A stretch of 64,000 nt of DNA. Origin: Furcasterigmium furcatum (Eukaryota; Ascomycota; Sordariomycetes; Glomerellales; Plectosphaerellaceae). The position numbers and the translations under genes were made by a program. The DNA is taken from the NCBI GenBank assembly GCA_001599815.1, contig BCIA01000001.1, forward strand, positions 4,716,934-4,780,933. Direction: 5' to 3'. Below the pieces are notes generated by a model that searched no databases, was not told where the DNA came from, and was given only the letters and a program-made list of their open reading frames with translations. How positions within the stretch are numbered: the stretch's first letter is position 1; each line of letters begins with the position of its first letter. This document shows positions 11,179 through 22,546 of this stretch, piece after piece.

Positions 11179-11862
11179 TTACAGCCACAGTGACAAGAAC
11201 AGTCCGGGTAGACTGGCCACGATCGCAGCCTCGTGCTTGTTGCCAGCGTTCGGCCTGTCGGTTCCGCCGTCATCCGCATCTCCCCACCTTCCAGTATTAG
11301 TGGGCTCAGGCATACCCGTTTGCACTGGTCGTCCGGTGTATGAACCATCTTCACTAACGCAGTCACCCCGAGAACACAGTTCGCCGCTATAACACCAGGA
11401 TCCCGCACTGGTGTCGCAACAGTTGGCAGCCCGTGGTATACATGCTACATTTCAATCAGTCAACAAGGATCTGTCGGTAGTCTTCGTCCACAACCTACTT
11501 CTGCCACACATCTTGCTGTCTGTGCTGCATCCGGTGGGCGGCCCTGTACAAGTTGCGCCGTCCTTGCAACATGCCCCCTCGCTGCAGTATGAGCCTTCGG
11601 AGCACCAGCTGCCCGTGTAGTCAGAGCAGCATTCGGCTTCAGAGGGGATGCAGCTCCTGCCGCATCGAACCTCGTCGCTTTCGCATGTCATCTGTCGGCC
11701 GTCGATGATCTGGAAGACCTGGCCTGGGGAAACGTCATGCCGTCGCGAGACGCCGATGGAATATGCGTCCATGTTAGCATGGACCGGGGTTTCAGCCGAG
11801 ATGATCCCAACGATCAGAGACGCCCATATCCCGCCAGTGACGAAGACCATAGCAGCGTGCAT
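11179..11862 (-). CDS. Secreted cysteine-rich protein with two tandem modules and a GPI-anchor signal
   Basis: Exons 11862-11499 and 11444-11179 (54-nt intron, donor gtaggt, acceptor atgtag) encode 209 aa. Start MHAAMVFV is a hydrophobic signal peptide (about 23 residues). Two copies of the same module follow: CGRSCIPSEAECC...GSWCSEGSYC and, formed exactly across the splice junction, CGRTCIPRAANCC...GSWCYSGELC. The shared pattern is CGR-x-CIP-x4-CC-x4-GSWC-x4-C. The C-terminus is a Ser/Thr/Gly/Asp-rich linker, then a small-residue site and the hydrophobic tail IVASLPGLFLSLWL, a typical GPI-attachment signal. The agreement of both modules supports the intron. I do not recognise a named family; a wall- or membrane-bound surface protein or effector is the inference. 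No enzymatic motif is visible. Confidence 0.85.
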
Positions 11863-12235
11863 GGTGAACTTGTCTTCGTGGGCATGACCGGGATGTGTCT
11901 GAGATGAAAAGGTATCCCCCTACAGATAATTCACCCTTTCAGAAGTTGGACACACTTCAGCCTACTTAATATCTTGCCCAGATCTGGACCACTCTTGGTG
12001 TCGCTTACCTCTGCCCATGATTGGCCATCAGAGACAAAAGGAGGGAGCGCGCGGCATTAACGAAGTTTGGGACATGTGCCCGGAAACGCCTACTTGGCTC
12101 TTGGCGGCAGACTCTCCCCGCGCCGAGAACCCCGGAATGCTTGATCGGACAGCGAGTTCACTTGATATCTGCGGAACTTTTCCTCCTGTACGCATACTTT
12201 TCTACTATACATGTCGCCAATCGGACACGGAACAT
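11863..12235. other. Intergenic, promoter of the cysteine-rich gene and 3' end of the arylsulfatase
   Basis: 373 nt between two genes on the minus strand. It should hold the promoter of the cysteine-rich gene. No motif recognised. Confidence 0.5.
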
Positions 12236-14229
12236 CTACGTCCATTCGCTCCAGCTGGTGCCCTGCCAGTAGACCAGACCGTCCTTCTCGAACTGCGGCC
12301 CCTCGGCATCGATGATCTGGCCAAGCTCACACCGGTCAAAGGCGATGCGGGTCTGCTGCTCGTAGAACACGTCCAAAGTGGGCGAGAGGGCCTCGCGTAG
12401 ACTCGCGACGTCGCCGTGGGGGTGCAGCGACCTCCAGGGCTGGGAGCATGTAGAGCCCTTGCAGGACTTGAGCACGAAGAGGAGCGCGTCAAGGCGGGGG
12501 ATGAGCTTCTTCAGCGAGACTCCGAGGACGGTGGTCTGGGAAGCGAGGACGGCCTCGTCCGCATGGAGGAGGTTCCTCAGCTGGCCGGGATCGGTCTGTG
12601 CGTGTCAGTCCAAGGCTCTGAGGGATACTCTAAGTTAGGGGCCAAAAGTAGAACTCACAGTCATGTCGTAGAGCTCGTGCTCGTTGCTGCACCAGATGGA
12701 GTAGTACAGGTTGTAGTCCTCGCCGACGACGCGGAGGGCCTTGTAGGTGTTGTTGAAGATGCGCTTCGTGTCGCCGCCGTCGAAGCCGAACTTGGCCTCG
12801 CTGATGGCCCAGCCCCAGTACTCGACGTTGACGTGCTCGCGGGTGAGAGGGCCCGCGGACAGCTCTGCGGCAGAGAGCGGAATAGGGGCGCCGTCAAAGT
12901 CGGCTCGGAGAGGGGCGCCCGCCAGGGACAGGATGGTAGGCGCGAGGTCGACGTGGGCTGTGACGACCTCGGCGACCTGGCCCCTAGGAACACCTGGCCC
13001 ACGGACGATGAGGGGCACGTTGATGTCCTCCTCGTATCCGCACTCCTTTCCGGGGGGCAGACGATGGTGAGAGATGTGATAGCCGTTGTCGGTGGTGTAG
13101 AAAATGTACGTGTTGTCGAGGATGCCGAGCTTCTCAAGCCTCTCGACGAGCCCGTCCACGAGCTCGTCGACAGCCTGCAGCGCCTGCAGACGTCCGCGGT
13201 AGTGCTTGTCGTTGTACTCGATCTGATCGTCGGTGAGCTTGGGCTGGCGGCGGATCCAGTCGGCACCGGACGGCTTGTCAGGGTTGAAGTTCTCGGTCCT
13301 GGGGACCTTGGCATCAGGGAAGAGGTGCTCGTGCCTCTTGGCAGCCAGGGGGAAGCTGACCCTGAACTCATCGTCCGACACGGGAACATCGTCCTCAGGG
13401 CCCTTGACGGGGAGGAGGACCGAGGCGTTGAGGTTGCTATGGGGGGCAATAGGGGCAAGACCCAGGAAGAAGGGCTTATCAGAGGCCACGGCGTCATCGA
13501 GGAAGTCATACGCCTTGCCGGCTAGAACATCAGTAGAGTAGTCCCACACATGGTTGACGGGAGGCTCATGGTTGCGCTGGAAGGTGGCGTTGTAGTACGA
13601 GTAGGTATTGGGGTCCAGAAGGAAATCCTACTAGCAGTCAGCGTCGAGCACCTGGGAGCAGCAATTCAGGGGTTGCCACTCACAGAGCCGGTCCAGCCCT
13701 TCAGGTGAGGGCTGTCATAGTTCCAGATAGTGTGAGCATTGAACATCTTTCCAGTGTAGAAAGTGTTGTAGCCGGCCTCTTGGAGCCATATGGGCAGGTA
13801 GTTCTCATTGTGTCCGTTCTTGACGAAGATGGGGAAGCCGCCTGGAACAGGTCAGAGGGGTGTGTGTGTTCAACCTGAGCATTGGGTTGACTTACCGTAG
13901 GGCGGGTTGAGATCCGTCACGTTCGTGTTGTGGGCCAGCTTTCCCGTCCACAGGCTTGCTCTTGACGGGCAGCAAACAGCGGTAGTGCAGTAGTGGCGCT
14001 TGAAGAGGGTGCCCTCGTCGATGAGGCGCTTCTTGATCAGGGGGATGTGGTCCAGGGAGTTCATGCGCACATCCTGGTCATCCGTGAGGACGAAGACGAT
14101 GTTGGGGCGCTTTCCATCGGCGCCGACTCCAGGGAGCGAATCAAACAACGGAACCTGTTCATCGATGCTTGTTGCGCCGGTTGTCCAGACCGCGGCGGCG
14201 GCAGCCAGTACGGCTGACTTCAGATACAT
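12236..14229 (-). CDS. Secreted arylsulfatase (type I sulfatase)
   Basis: Four exons, 14229-13896, 13841-13684, 13627-12659 and 12595-12236, give 606 aa. Start MYLKSAVLAAAAAVW is a signal peptide; an upstream in-frame Met at 14295 would bury it and was not used. The metal-binding block PNIVFVLTDDQD sits at residues 42-53, and the sulfatase signature CCPSRASLWTGK starts at residue 86, where the first Cys of C-x-P-S-R is converted to formylglycine. The second metal/active-site block is IFYTTDNGYHISHHRL. Several NxT/NxS sequons fit an extracellular glycoprotein. Fungal arylsulfatases such as Neurospora ARS-1 release sulfate from aromatic sulfate esters when sulfur is short. Divergent from a Soa1-type transporter across a 1.1 kb promoter region with a CYS-3-type site. 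Confidence 0.95.
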
Positions 14230-15355
14230 GATGGTGCGGTTCTTCTGGGACTGAACGAAATCTCGGTGGAATACTCCAACATATGATGAGGCCAAGGAAC
14301 TCGGTGGACGGTCTCAACCATGTAAATAAAAGTCGAGCGAGGTCAGTCAATGTCCATGAGCTGAGCCGGCCCCGGCCGGCGAATTGTGGGCCCCTCCGAG
14401 TTCCGATTGCGTGCTCCGGGTCCGTAATAACGCAACGCCCAAAACTGCCGACAGCGGCCAACTCGCTGCCTGTACCTGGGATTTCATGATCTGATGAGTT
14501 ACTCCTCAGATAACGAGCCACGACGCGGTGGTGAGCGAACTGACGTCTCTGGGCGTGGCCAAGCTCACCAGTAGCCTCCAGGCTCTCTACGCTGTCATCG
14601 GAGATCAGTGTAAGTGCTCGCCAGACAGTCGTGCTGCCGAAACCGAGATATCTGTTGCTTCTAAACATCCCGGCTCTCCTATACGGACGCTAGCCACTTA
14701 AAGTCGACCCCGACTCGCTCGCATTGCGTTCATCCCCCCAGCGGGGACGATCCTAGCGACATCGCTGAGAATTTACCATGCAGCGCGGTCTCGAGCTGTT
14801 CGTGATCATGGGTCAGTATTGCATCACCGCACCAGGGCCAAATCATCGGGCCAGCTCGTGTGGATCTTGCCGAAGTTCTGCGACTCGGTTCCGATGCGCG
14901 GGTATCGGCCGCAGAACGTGGGTGACAGGGGTTCCCGAACCATCCTACTCGACTATCGAGTTTGTATGAGGCAGTCCTGCATTGGATGATACCGGGATAC
15001 CAATCACCAGATATCAATTCTTTCTGGAAGCCCGCTCTGATATTGCCCGACGCCTCGAATCCATGCATTCCTCCCACATTCCGGTGGATAGGCCCGCGGA
15101 GATGCGTCGCTAGATCTTTGACTCTCCCGAACAGAGTCCCGCTCTCTCTTCATGGCATCATCGGTGGTTCGGGACTAAGACAAGGGAGATCGGGATGGAG
15201 CAGGTGGTCCAGATAGACCCAGAAAAATGTTTAAAGTCCAGGTCTTGCCCAAGAAAGGGTCCGGATCGAAGGTTTGGTCTCCTGTCTGCACCCTCAAGCA
15301 CTCTTGCACCCAAGATCGACAGTTCTAGTCGACAAGCTCGAGAATTACAGCCGCA
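14230..15355. promoter_or_regulatory. Divergent promoter region, arylsulfatase / Soa1-type transporter
   Basis: 1.1 kb between opposed start codons. On the minus strand a TTTATTTA box lies at about 14323-14330, roughly 95 nt upstream of the sulfatase ATG. A CYS-3 consensus site lies closer to the transporter. No open frame here looks coding. Confidence 0.6.
15152..15161. promoter_or_regulatory. Putative CYS-3/MetR binding site ATGGCATCAT
   Basis: Perfect match to the palindromic consensus ATGRYRYCAT established for the Neurospora sulfur regulator CYS-3, placed 195 nt upstream of the transporter ATG and 923 nt upstream of the arylsulfatase ATG. Such a 10-mer is expected about once per 65 kb of random sequence, so its position between two sulfur-acquisition genes is suggestive. 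Confidence 0.55.
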
Positions 15356-17315
15356 ATGGAGGTTACCAACGAAGAGAAGTACACCAAGACGACGGAGGGC
15401 GAGCTCAGTGGCAGCGAGTCGCCCGATGTCGACGCCTTCACCTGGACTGAGGAGGAGGAGACAAAACTCGTTCGCAAGTAAGTTCTGATGCCACCCCTCG
15501 ATGGTCTTGAGAATGCGGAACTGACAGATTCAGGGTCGATTTCCTCGTCATGCCTCTTCTGACCCTTGGCTTCTTGGCCCTGCAACTCGACAGAGGAAAC
15601 ATGTAAGACGACTACCACTATCGAGGTGTCGTGGACTCTTCTGACATTGAACGCCCAGTGGCAATGCTCTCACCGACAACTTCTTCGCGGACGTCGGCAT
15701 CACGCAAAACCAGTTCAACATTGGCCAGCAGCTGCTCTCCCTGGGTATCATCATCCTCGAAATCCCCAGTAACCTGGTCCTCTACCGAGTTGGGCCAACC
15801 CTCTGGATCGGTGGCCAGATCATTGGCTGGTACGCTCGGCCCTCGCCTTTTCACAATGGAACGTTCTGACAAGATATCAGGGGTCTCATTGCAACTTTCC
15901 AAGCCTTCCAGCATGGCCTCGGCGCTTTCCTGGCCACTAGGCTGCTGCTCGGGTCAGTGATCACCCCAAGTCACCTGTTGACTATTTCGCTAACATGCTC
16001 TATCCAGCCTCGGCGAAGCTGGTTTCATCCCCGCGTCCTTGTTCACGATCACTCGCTGGTACAAGAGAGACGAGATCAGCAAGAGGTTCTCGTGGTTCTT
16101 CATCGGCAACATGTTCGCGGCCGCCATGTCGGGCATCATCGCATACGGCATTCTCCATATGAGGGGTGTGGCAGGCCTGACGGGATGGCAGTGGCTCTTC
16201 ATCGTACGTTGATCCATGGCCCGGATACCGCATGTACCTCTGATGACTGACCGGAAACAGATCGAGGGCATCTTCACCGTCCTCGTCGGCATCGCGTTCC
16301 TGTTGACCTTCCCCGAATCCACCTCCAACCCCGTCTCCCGGCTCAAGTACCGCTACTTCAACGAGCGGGAGACCCAGATCTTGACCCTGCGCATCCTCCG
16401 CGACGACCCTTCCAAGGCTCACGCGAGCAAGAACGTCAAGTGGGTCGAGCTGAAGGCTGCCGTGAGTTCCTCTTCCTCTCCCATTGTTCAACTGATCTGG
16501 GTCTGACCGTGCTGTTCAAGATCACCAACTGGAAGCTCATCCCCCACGTCTGCTTCACCTTCCTGGGTCTGGCCTCGGCCTCTGCGTTTGGGTCGTACGC
16601 CCCGAGCTTGGCCGTCACCTTCGGCTATGGACGGCTCGAGTCGAATGCTCTGGTGTCCATCGGCTACTGGATCCTCATTGCCGTCAACCTGCTCTGGGGC
16701 TGGGCTGCGTGAGTCGATCTCCGTGTGTATCCCTGGCTGGGCTTCATGATGCTAACCACTATCATCACAGCGACCGCTTGGGCGTCCGTGGTCCCCTGGT
16801 CAGCGTCGGCTTTGCCCTCGGCCTGGTCTTCAGCGTGAGTCTCGCAAAGATGCAGCCTGGATCGTACTCCATCTCTGACTCTTCTCGCAGATTGCCAACC
16901 GCGCGCTGGTGTTTTCCGATAACCCCCACCTGAAGTTCGGCATCCTGATCATGTCCATCGCCTTCGGCTGGCCCTGGCGTAAGTTCAAATCCGAGACGGC
17001 GAGCAACCGCGCTGAACCTAGCACTGACAACCCGACTCTTTAGATCCCGTCAACGGCTCCTGGCTGTCCCTGAACGCCAAGACCGCCGGAGAGCGCTCCA
17101 TCACGATGGCCATCCACATCATGGCGGCCAACTGCTCGGGCCTCATCGGAAAGCAGCTCTTCCGCTCCGAGGACGCTCCTCTCTACCCCAGGGGCTTCAC
17201 CATCCTCGTCGGCCTGTTCGGCGCGGCCTTTGTCCTGTCTCTGATCGCCAACGTCCAGTACTACTTCCTCAACGGCCGCAAGCTGGCTCGCGCTGGTCTG
17301 CCTTACATGTACTAG
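15356..17315 (+). CDS. MFS anion:cation symporter, allantoate-permease/Soa1-like family
   Basis: Ten exons: 15356-15477, 15534-15602, 15659-15829, 15881-15952, 16008-16203, 16261-16461, 16521-16708, 16771-16834, 16891-16978 and 17044-17315, giving 480 aa. Family marks are FLVMPLLTLGFLALQLDRGNI in the first membrane helix (LDRGN motif), the QFNIGQQLLSLGIIILEIPSN helix, a TRWYKR loop after LGEAGFIPASLFTI, and the C-terminal WLSLNAKTAGERSITMA block found in the fungal allantoate-permease group. About 12 membrane helices are present. In yeast the closest recognisable member type is Soa1 (YIL166C), reported to carry sulfonates and other sulfur compounds; other members carry allantoate, nicotinate or vitamins. 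The divergent arylsulfatase favours a sulfur substrate, but this is inference. Nine short introns make it the most interrupted gene in the window. Confidence 0.88.
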
Positions 17316-18082
17316 GGGATGTTTTGGCTGGGATGATGAAGGGGTACAGACCACATGCAGGAGAAGCTCTGGTCTGGGCATTGGCTTCGAGAAAAAGAAA
17401 GTTGCTTCGGAACTGCCAGTCTTGGCAACTGACGTGAGCAAGATACATACTTATAGATAATAGACCTACCCATTGCTTGCACCTCGCCCCCGTGTGACCA
17501 TTTCTCCCCCATGGACGTAACTGGGTCAAGGCCCAGAAGTACAGAACGTCTAGAAAACGGATGTCTATCTTACTCAGAGGTGGATAAGCAAAGATTGGAT
17601 ACCGACTATGACCCAAAACGGGTTGTTTTGCGGTCCAAGACCTTGCTCCCCTGGGGCCAAGAAGGGCTATGGGTGTAAGTATTCGCACTCGTGGCCGACA
17701 TCTGATGTGGGCGCAGCCGGCGTCCAGGATGACAGCGAGCTTCCGGGTCGAATGACCGCCAACCCAGCTAGTAGGTGATAATGTAGCGCCATCCCCGCCG
17801 AGTCTGCATGTGCTAGCAGCATGGACAGGGGCCAGCTACAGGGGTTAAGGGGCCACCACATGGGCTCAACGTGCTCCATCCATTGAGACCAAGAGTCGAT
17901 CCGGGAGCTGCCAACGGATGTCGGCCACCTCCTCGAGAGAGTAAAAAGACAGGATCCCCGTGGTTTGCGTCTACTTGGACTGGAAGCTGGCAGGACACGC
18001 GAGTCTCTCCTTTACATCCTATCACGCGTCTCCCCGCTGGTGATCATTTCTCCTTTCATCATTCCATACTACTATACAAGTC
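17316..18082. other. Intergenic, promoter of the FAD oxidoreductase gene
   Basis: 767 nt. It holds the transporter 3' region and the promoter of the next gene, with a CTATACAAG element just before its ATG. Nothing else seen. Confidence 0.5.
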
Positions 18083-19588
18083 ATGGCCCCGAGACTCCTC
18101 ACTACTACTAGTAGTCTGCTTGCGAGCATCTCGCTAGCAGCCGCGGCCATCATCCCTGGCTTGGGCGACCGCGTTATCGACTGCGATGTGGCCGTCCTTG
18201 GTGGTGGTGCTTCCGGCGCCCACGCTGCCGTGAGGCTTCGTGACGACTTTGGCAAGAGTGTCGTCCTCGTGGAGAAGGAGGACATTCTGGTACGTCGTTG
18301 AACCCGAGACCGAAGAACGTTTCCAGGCTCATATAGTGAACAATTCCAGGGCGGCCATGTCGCCACCTACATCGACCCGAACTCGGGCAAGGCGTACAAC
18401 CACGGCGTCAACTCTTACACCGAGTATGGCGCGGCCGAGGAGTGGTTCGCCCGCTTCAACGTGTCTCTCATGGCCCCCGTGCGCGTTCCTCTCACGACGA
18501 CCTACGCCGACTTTGTCTCCGGCGAGAAACTTGAGGGCGTCGTCCAGGCGCCGCCCGCCGACACCACCGCCGCCCTCCGCAAGTACCTCGGGATCCTCGA
18601 GAAGTACGAGCACATGGTCCTGCCCTCGTACGAGAACTTCCCGACCGAGGACGTCCCCGAGGACCTCACCATGCCCTTCCGGGACTTTGTCGCAAAGTAC
18701 GAGCTCGAGGCCGCCGTGAGCCGCATCTTCCAGGTCACCGGCCTCGGCATGGGCGACATGCTCGACCAGCCGGCCATGTATGTCATGCAGACCTTCGGCG
18801 CTCCCATCGTCCGCAGCTTCGTCGGTCTCGCCGGCTCCTTCGTCCCGGCCTCGGGGCGGAACCAGGAGCTCTACGACAACATCGCGACCGTCCTGGGCGA
18901 CGACGTCCTCTACACCAGCAAGGTCGTCGAGGCGAGCCGCGGCGACGAGGGCGTGAGCCTCCGCATCAAGACCGCCGGGAGCACCCAGCACACCGTCGTC
19001 AACGCCAAGCGCGTGCTCATCTCCTTCCAGCCGACCCTGGACAACCTGGACGGGTTCGACCTCGACGCCGCCGAGAACGACGTCTTCTCCAAGTGGCTCT
19101 GGTCCACCGTCTACGTCGGAATCGCAAAGAATCCGGCCCTCCCCTCCGGCGGCTCTCTCACCAACACCCCCGCTGCCGCTGTTCCCGACAACTGGCTCGA
19201 GGTCCCAGCCGGCAAGTTCGTCGGCCGCTTCGACTGGATGGGCGAGGACAACTTCCGCGTCCTGGTCACCGGCAACGAGACGACGGCGACCTGCGATGCC
19301 CAGCGCCTGGTCCAGCAGACGTTCCAGCGCCTCGCCTCCGCCGGCACCGTGTCCTCGACCGAGGAGAACCCGCGCGTGCAGCTCGCCGCCTGGACGAACC
19401 ACGGCGCGATGCACCTCCATGTGCCGGGCGAGGAGGTGGCCAGCGGGTTCATCGGCAAGAAGTACGCGCTCCAGGGCCACCGGTCTACTTTTTACACCGG
19501 CGCCGCCTTCTCCGCCCAGTTCTCGACGGTCCTGTGGGAGTACAACAACCAGTTCATCCTCCCCAAGCTGGTCGCCAGCCTGGAGTAA
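18083..19588 (+). CDS. Secreted FAD-dependent amine-oxidase-type oxidoreductase (beta-cyclopiazonate-dehydrogenase-like)
   Basis: Exons 18083-18289 and 18350-19588 give 481 aa. An N-terminal hydrophobic stretch (LLTTTSSLLASISLAAAAI) looks like a signal peptide. The dinucleotide-binding fold follows at once: DVAVLGGGASGAHAAVRL (GxGxxG type), then VVLVEKEDILGGH, with the acidic residue that binds the FAD ribose and the GGH turn of flavin amine oxidases. The intron falls right at that turn. The remainder matches fungal proteins annotated after beta-cyclopiazonate dehydrogenase, an oxidocyclase of indole-tetramate biosynthesis, but those annotations are broad and no prenyltransferase or PKS-NRPS is nearby. 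Expected chemistry is FAD-dependent oxidation of an amine or alcohol outside the cytosol. Substrate unknown. Confidence 0.82.
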
Positions 19589-21029
19589 AAGCCCCTTAGA
19601 CGCAGAGTATACAGCATACTTGTTTTCCAATCACATGCCGGCCACCTGCTGCATGTATGTATTAAGGTCCAGGATCATCTTCGCTATGGTTCGGTGTAAT
19701 TTCGAGATCGCAAAAGGCATCCTTTTTGAGTTGTGACTGTGCTCGCCCACTGTCTGTGCTCCGCCTCCCAGGGACCAGGTACCCAATCCCTCCCCCCTTT
19801 TACCCCTGAGATCCCTGGCCGGACCCCTGTCTCCCTGGATTGCCGGTCGACAGCCATGTCCACAACGGGGCATTCTGGTTGAAGATCACCCGCCGCTTCC
19901 GGTTGGCGCGGAACGGCGCGCATCGACCCCAGTCAAGTGCCGCAGAACGTCAACGTTCCAAACCAACGGTTGTCGAAGAAATCAGCACATTTCTTCTCTG
20001 ATGGCTCAGCACTAAACTGGATGAGGGAGGTAACGGCATCACAAATCAGCGCGCCGAGGACTAATGTTGATAGTCTGCCAGGCTCGAGGACACCGTCATG
20101 TTCTGCTTTCTTCTTCCCCAGTCAAGTCTCGCTCGGATTCACGGAACCGAGATGTCCGAGCTGCTCGCCTCGCATCTGCGTCCCGCTGCTGCCGCTGGTC
20201 CATGCGGTAATGGCACGACGACGATCACCAAGATACTTCGATATCCGATCTGATCGTCGAGCCTACGGGCCGGAATGAAGATCAGCCCGTTGTGTAAGTG
20301 AAAATACTTGCTGTTCATGTCGATATGTATGCTTCTCTTGCTCGGCATTCGCCACACGGGACCATCATTGTGCAAGAGGATTGCATGGCCCCGACTATGT
20401 GCCGACGCTGCCGGCTAGATTCGCTCTACGCTGACACTAGGAACACGGCAATACCTGCAGGAGTTGCTTGGCTTCCAGTTTCGGACCTCCCAGGCTGGTC
20501 TGCCTCCTGCTTCCCCCGGGATATCCTCCTCGTCAGCCCACCGTCCAGGGCCCCGGGAGAGACGCAGGTGGTGCCAGACCGTTACTAGCTTGCAGAAGCA
20601 CGAGACGGAACATGCAGGCCCCAGGGGCTGCGGCAATTCCCAAGGCCTCTGCCTCGAGGTGAGTGGCTGGCGAGAGCGACGATACTGGGGTCCCTGGAGC
20701 CTCCTGGAGCATGTGCGAAAAGAAACGTGAGCATATTCTTCAGGCAGGTGATGCTTGGCCGCCCAAGCCGCCGTGGGTTTCCAACGGTTCTGCGGTGGGA
20801 GACAGGTTCCGTGGAAATATGTATCTAGGGTAGACCGGCGTATACAAGTAATATACCGCGGCCAGATCCGGACTTGGTGCTTCCATGCCAATGTTCTGGA
20901 AGTTCCTTCAACCTCTGCGTCGTCTTCCTTCAGAGAGTTCAACAGGCCTACGACAGGCGGCCTCCTCCTAGCATCTGGGCTCTACGGAAAACACAACACC
21001 CTTCGAGAGACGGGCTCGCAGACTTCGCG
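19589..21029. other. Intergenic, upstream region of the Pth11-like gene
   Basis: 1.4 kb with only short overlapping open frames on both strands. No repeat, tRNA or coding pattern recognised. Confidence 0.55.
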
Positions 21030-22546
21030 ATGAGCGCTCCAGGGCCTCCGGGGCCTCCGGGACCCCCCGCTGATATCGACCCGGAGTACGCAGCAGAGAG
21101 CAACACGGCCCGCATCATTGCTGTCGTGACGGTCTTCCATGTCCTCGCCCTCACCAGCGTCGGGGCGCGCCTGTGGGCGCGAATCGGGGTGGTTCGAAGC
21201 CCTGGCTGGGACGACTGGGTTATGATTCTTGCTGCGGTACGGGCAGATCCCGGTTCCTAGTCGAGATCGATGCAAGGTCTGTTGCTGACCGGTGCTAAAA
21301 CAGCTGTGCGCCATGGGCGGATGGATCATCTTCATCATCCAGGCCCATTATGGCCTGGGCAGACATCAAGACACGATCCCCCTGCCCGACTTCAAGGTGT
21401 TCCAACACGCCGGATTCTGGCAGTCCATCATCTCGGCCGCCGGCGCCCTGATGTGGCTCAAGGTCTCCATCGCTCTCGGGCTCCTCAGGCTCAGCCAAAA
21501 GGCCTGGTACAAGTGGTCGCTCTGGGCCATCATCGGTAAGTCGATCCTCTGGTCTTTCGTTGTGGACATGGATGGATATCTAATGGTCTGGGGAAACAGT
21601 GCTCACCTTCATCTACTGCATCGGCGGCATGTTCCCCTTCTTCCTCCGCTGCCGCCCCATGTCCGGCTTCTGGGACAAGAGCATCAAACCGCAATGCTAC
21701 GACATCAAGCTCTTCATCACCTTCGGCCTCATCAACACGAGCTTCAATATCTTCACGGATGTCGTGCTGGCGACCTTGCCCATCCCGATCGTCTGGAATC
21801 TCCAGATGAGGCGCCGGGTCCGGATCTCCGTGATCGGCATTCTGAGTTTGGGATACCTGTGAGCACTATTCTGTTGCATCTCGGCCTTTGCTGCTTCTCT
21901 AACCCTCGAACAGCGCCGTAGGAATGGGCATTGCGAAAGCCGTCTACCAGATTGCCTATGGAGCCCAGCCAGACAAGACTTTGTACGTCGAGAGCCCGGC
22001 AACCAACCACCATGCAAGACATTGGCTGACAGACACCCAACTATAGCGAGCAGAGTGTTCAGTTCTGGGGGTTGTAAGTGCTCAAGCATCCCAACTGCAG
22101 AAAAACAACAATTTACTGACCACGAGCACAACAGCCTCCAGCTCCAGCTCGGCATCATCGCTGGCTGCGCCCCTGCCCTGAAGCCCCTTTTCGGACGCCT
22201 TCTCGGAACCTCCAACGCCAGCAAGGGCAAATACTACGGCCAGTCGAGCCGGTCGAGGCACAACATGGACCCGGGCCTGAGGACCATCGGGGGCAGCGGC
22301 GCGCCTCGCAGCGCGAATCGCACCAAGAACGGCGGCGCCGACTACATGTACGAGTTGGACGAGCAGAGCCTCGACGGGAGCGCGAGCAGCCAGAGCGCGG
22401 GCAAGGCCGGGCACAACACGACGATCGAGGGCGGGGTGTTCTACAAGAACAGGGAGGGGAGCCAGGACAGGATTCTCGAGGACGGCCGTCCGCCGGCGCA
22501 CCCGGCCAACGGTGTGATGATGACGACGGAGGTCATTGTGAAGTAG
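21030..22546 (+). CDS. Pth11-like seven-helix membrane protein (fungal rhodopsin-type domain)
   Basis: Six exons: 21030-21236, 21304-21535, 21600-21858, 21914-21982, 22047-22073 and 22135-22546, giving 401 aa. The short extracellular N-terminus has a Gly-Pro-Pro run (APGPPGPPGPP). Seven hydrophobic helices follow: the first ends in GARLWARI, then GWDDWVMILA, then long helices with the family signature of Cys residues in FLRCRPMSGFWD and an NIFTDVVLATLPIPIVW helix. The tail after the last helix (from about residue 265) is polar and Gly/Ser-rich, as in Pth11-related receptors that lack a CFEM domain. These proteins sit in the plasma membrane and some sense surfaces or host cues; others are uncharacterised. 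No CFEM cysteine cluster is present. The 27-nt fifth exon is unusually short but keeps the frame. Confidence 0.85.

Noticed and set aside
12416..13525. Long plus-strand frame (369 aa) opposite the arylsulfatase
   Set aside because: Antisense shadow of the sulfatase: Val/Asp/Glu/Gly-rich composition follows from the codon use of the real gene.
14230..14295. Upstream Met for the arylsulfatase (MASSYVGVF...)
   Set aside because: Would place 22 charged/polar residues before the clear signal peptide starting at 14229.
18329..19630. 433-codon minus-strand frame opposite the FAD oxidoreductase
   Set aside because: Antisense shadow; the plus strand carries the FAD-binding motifs and a clean intron.
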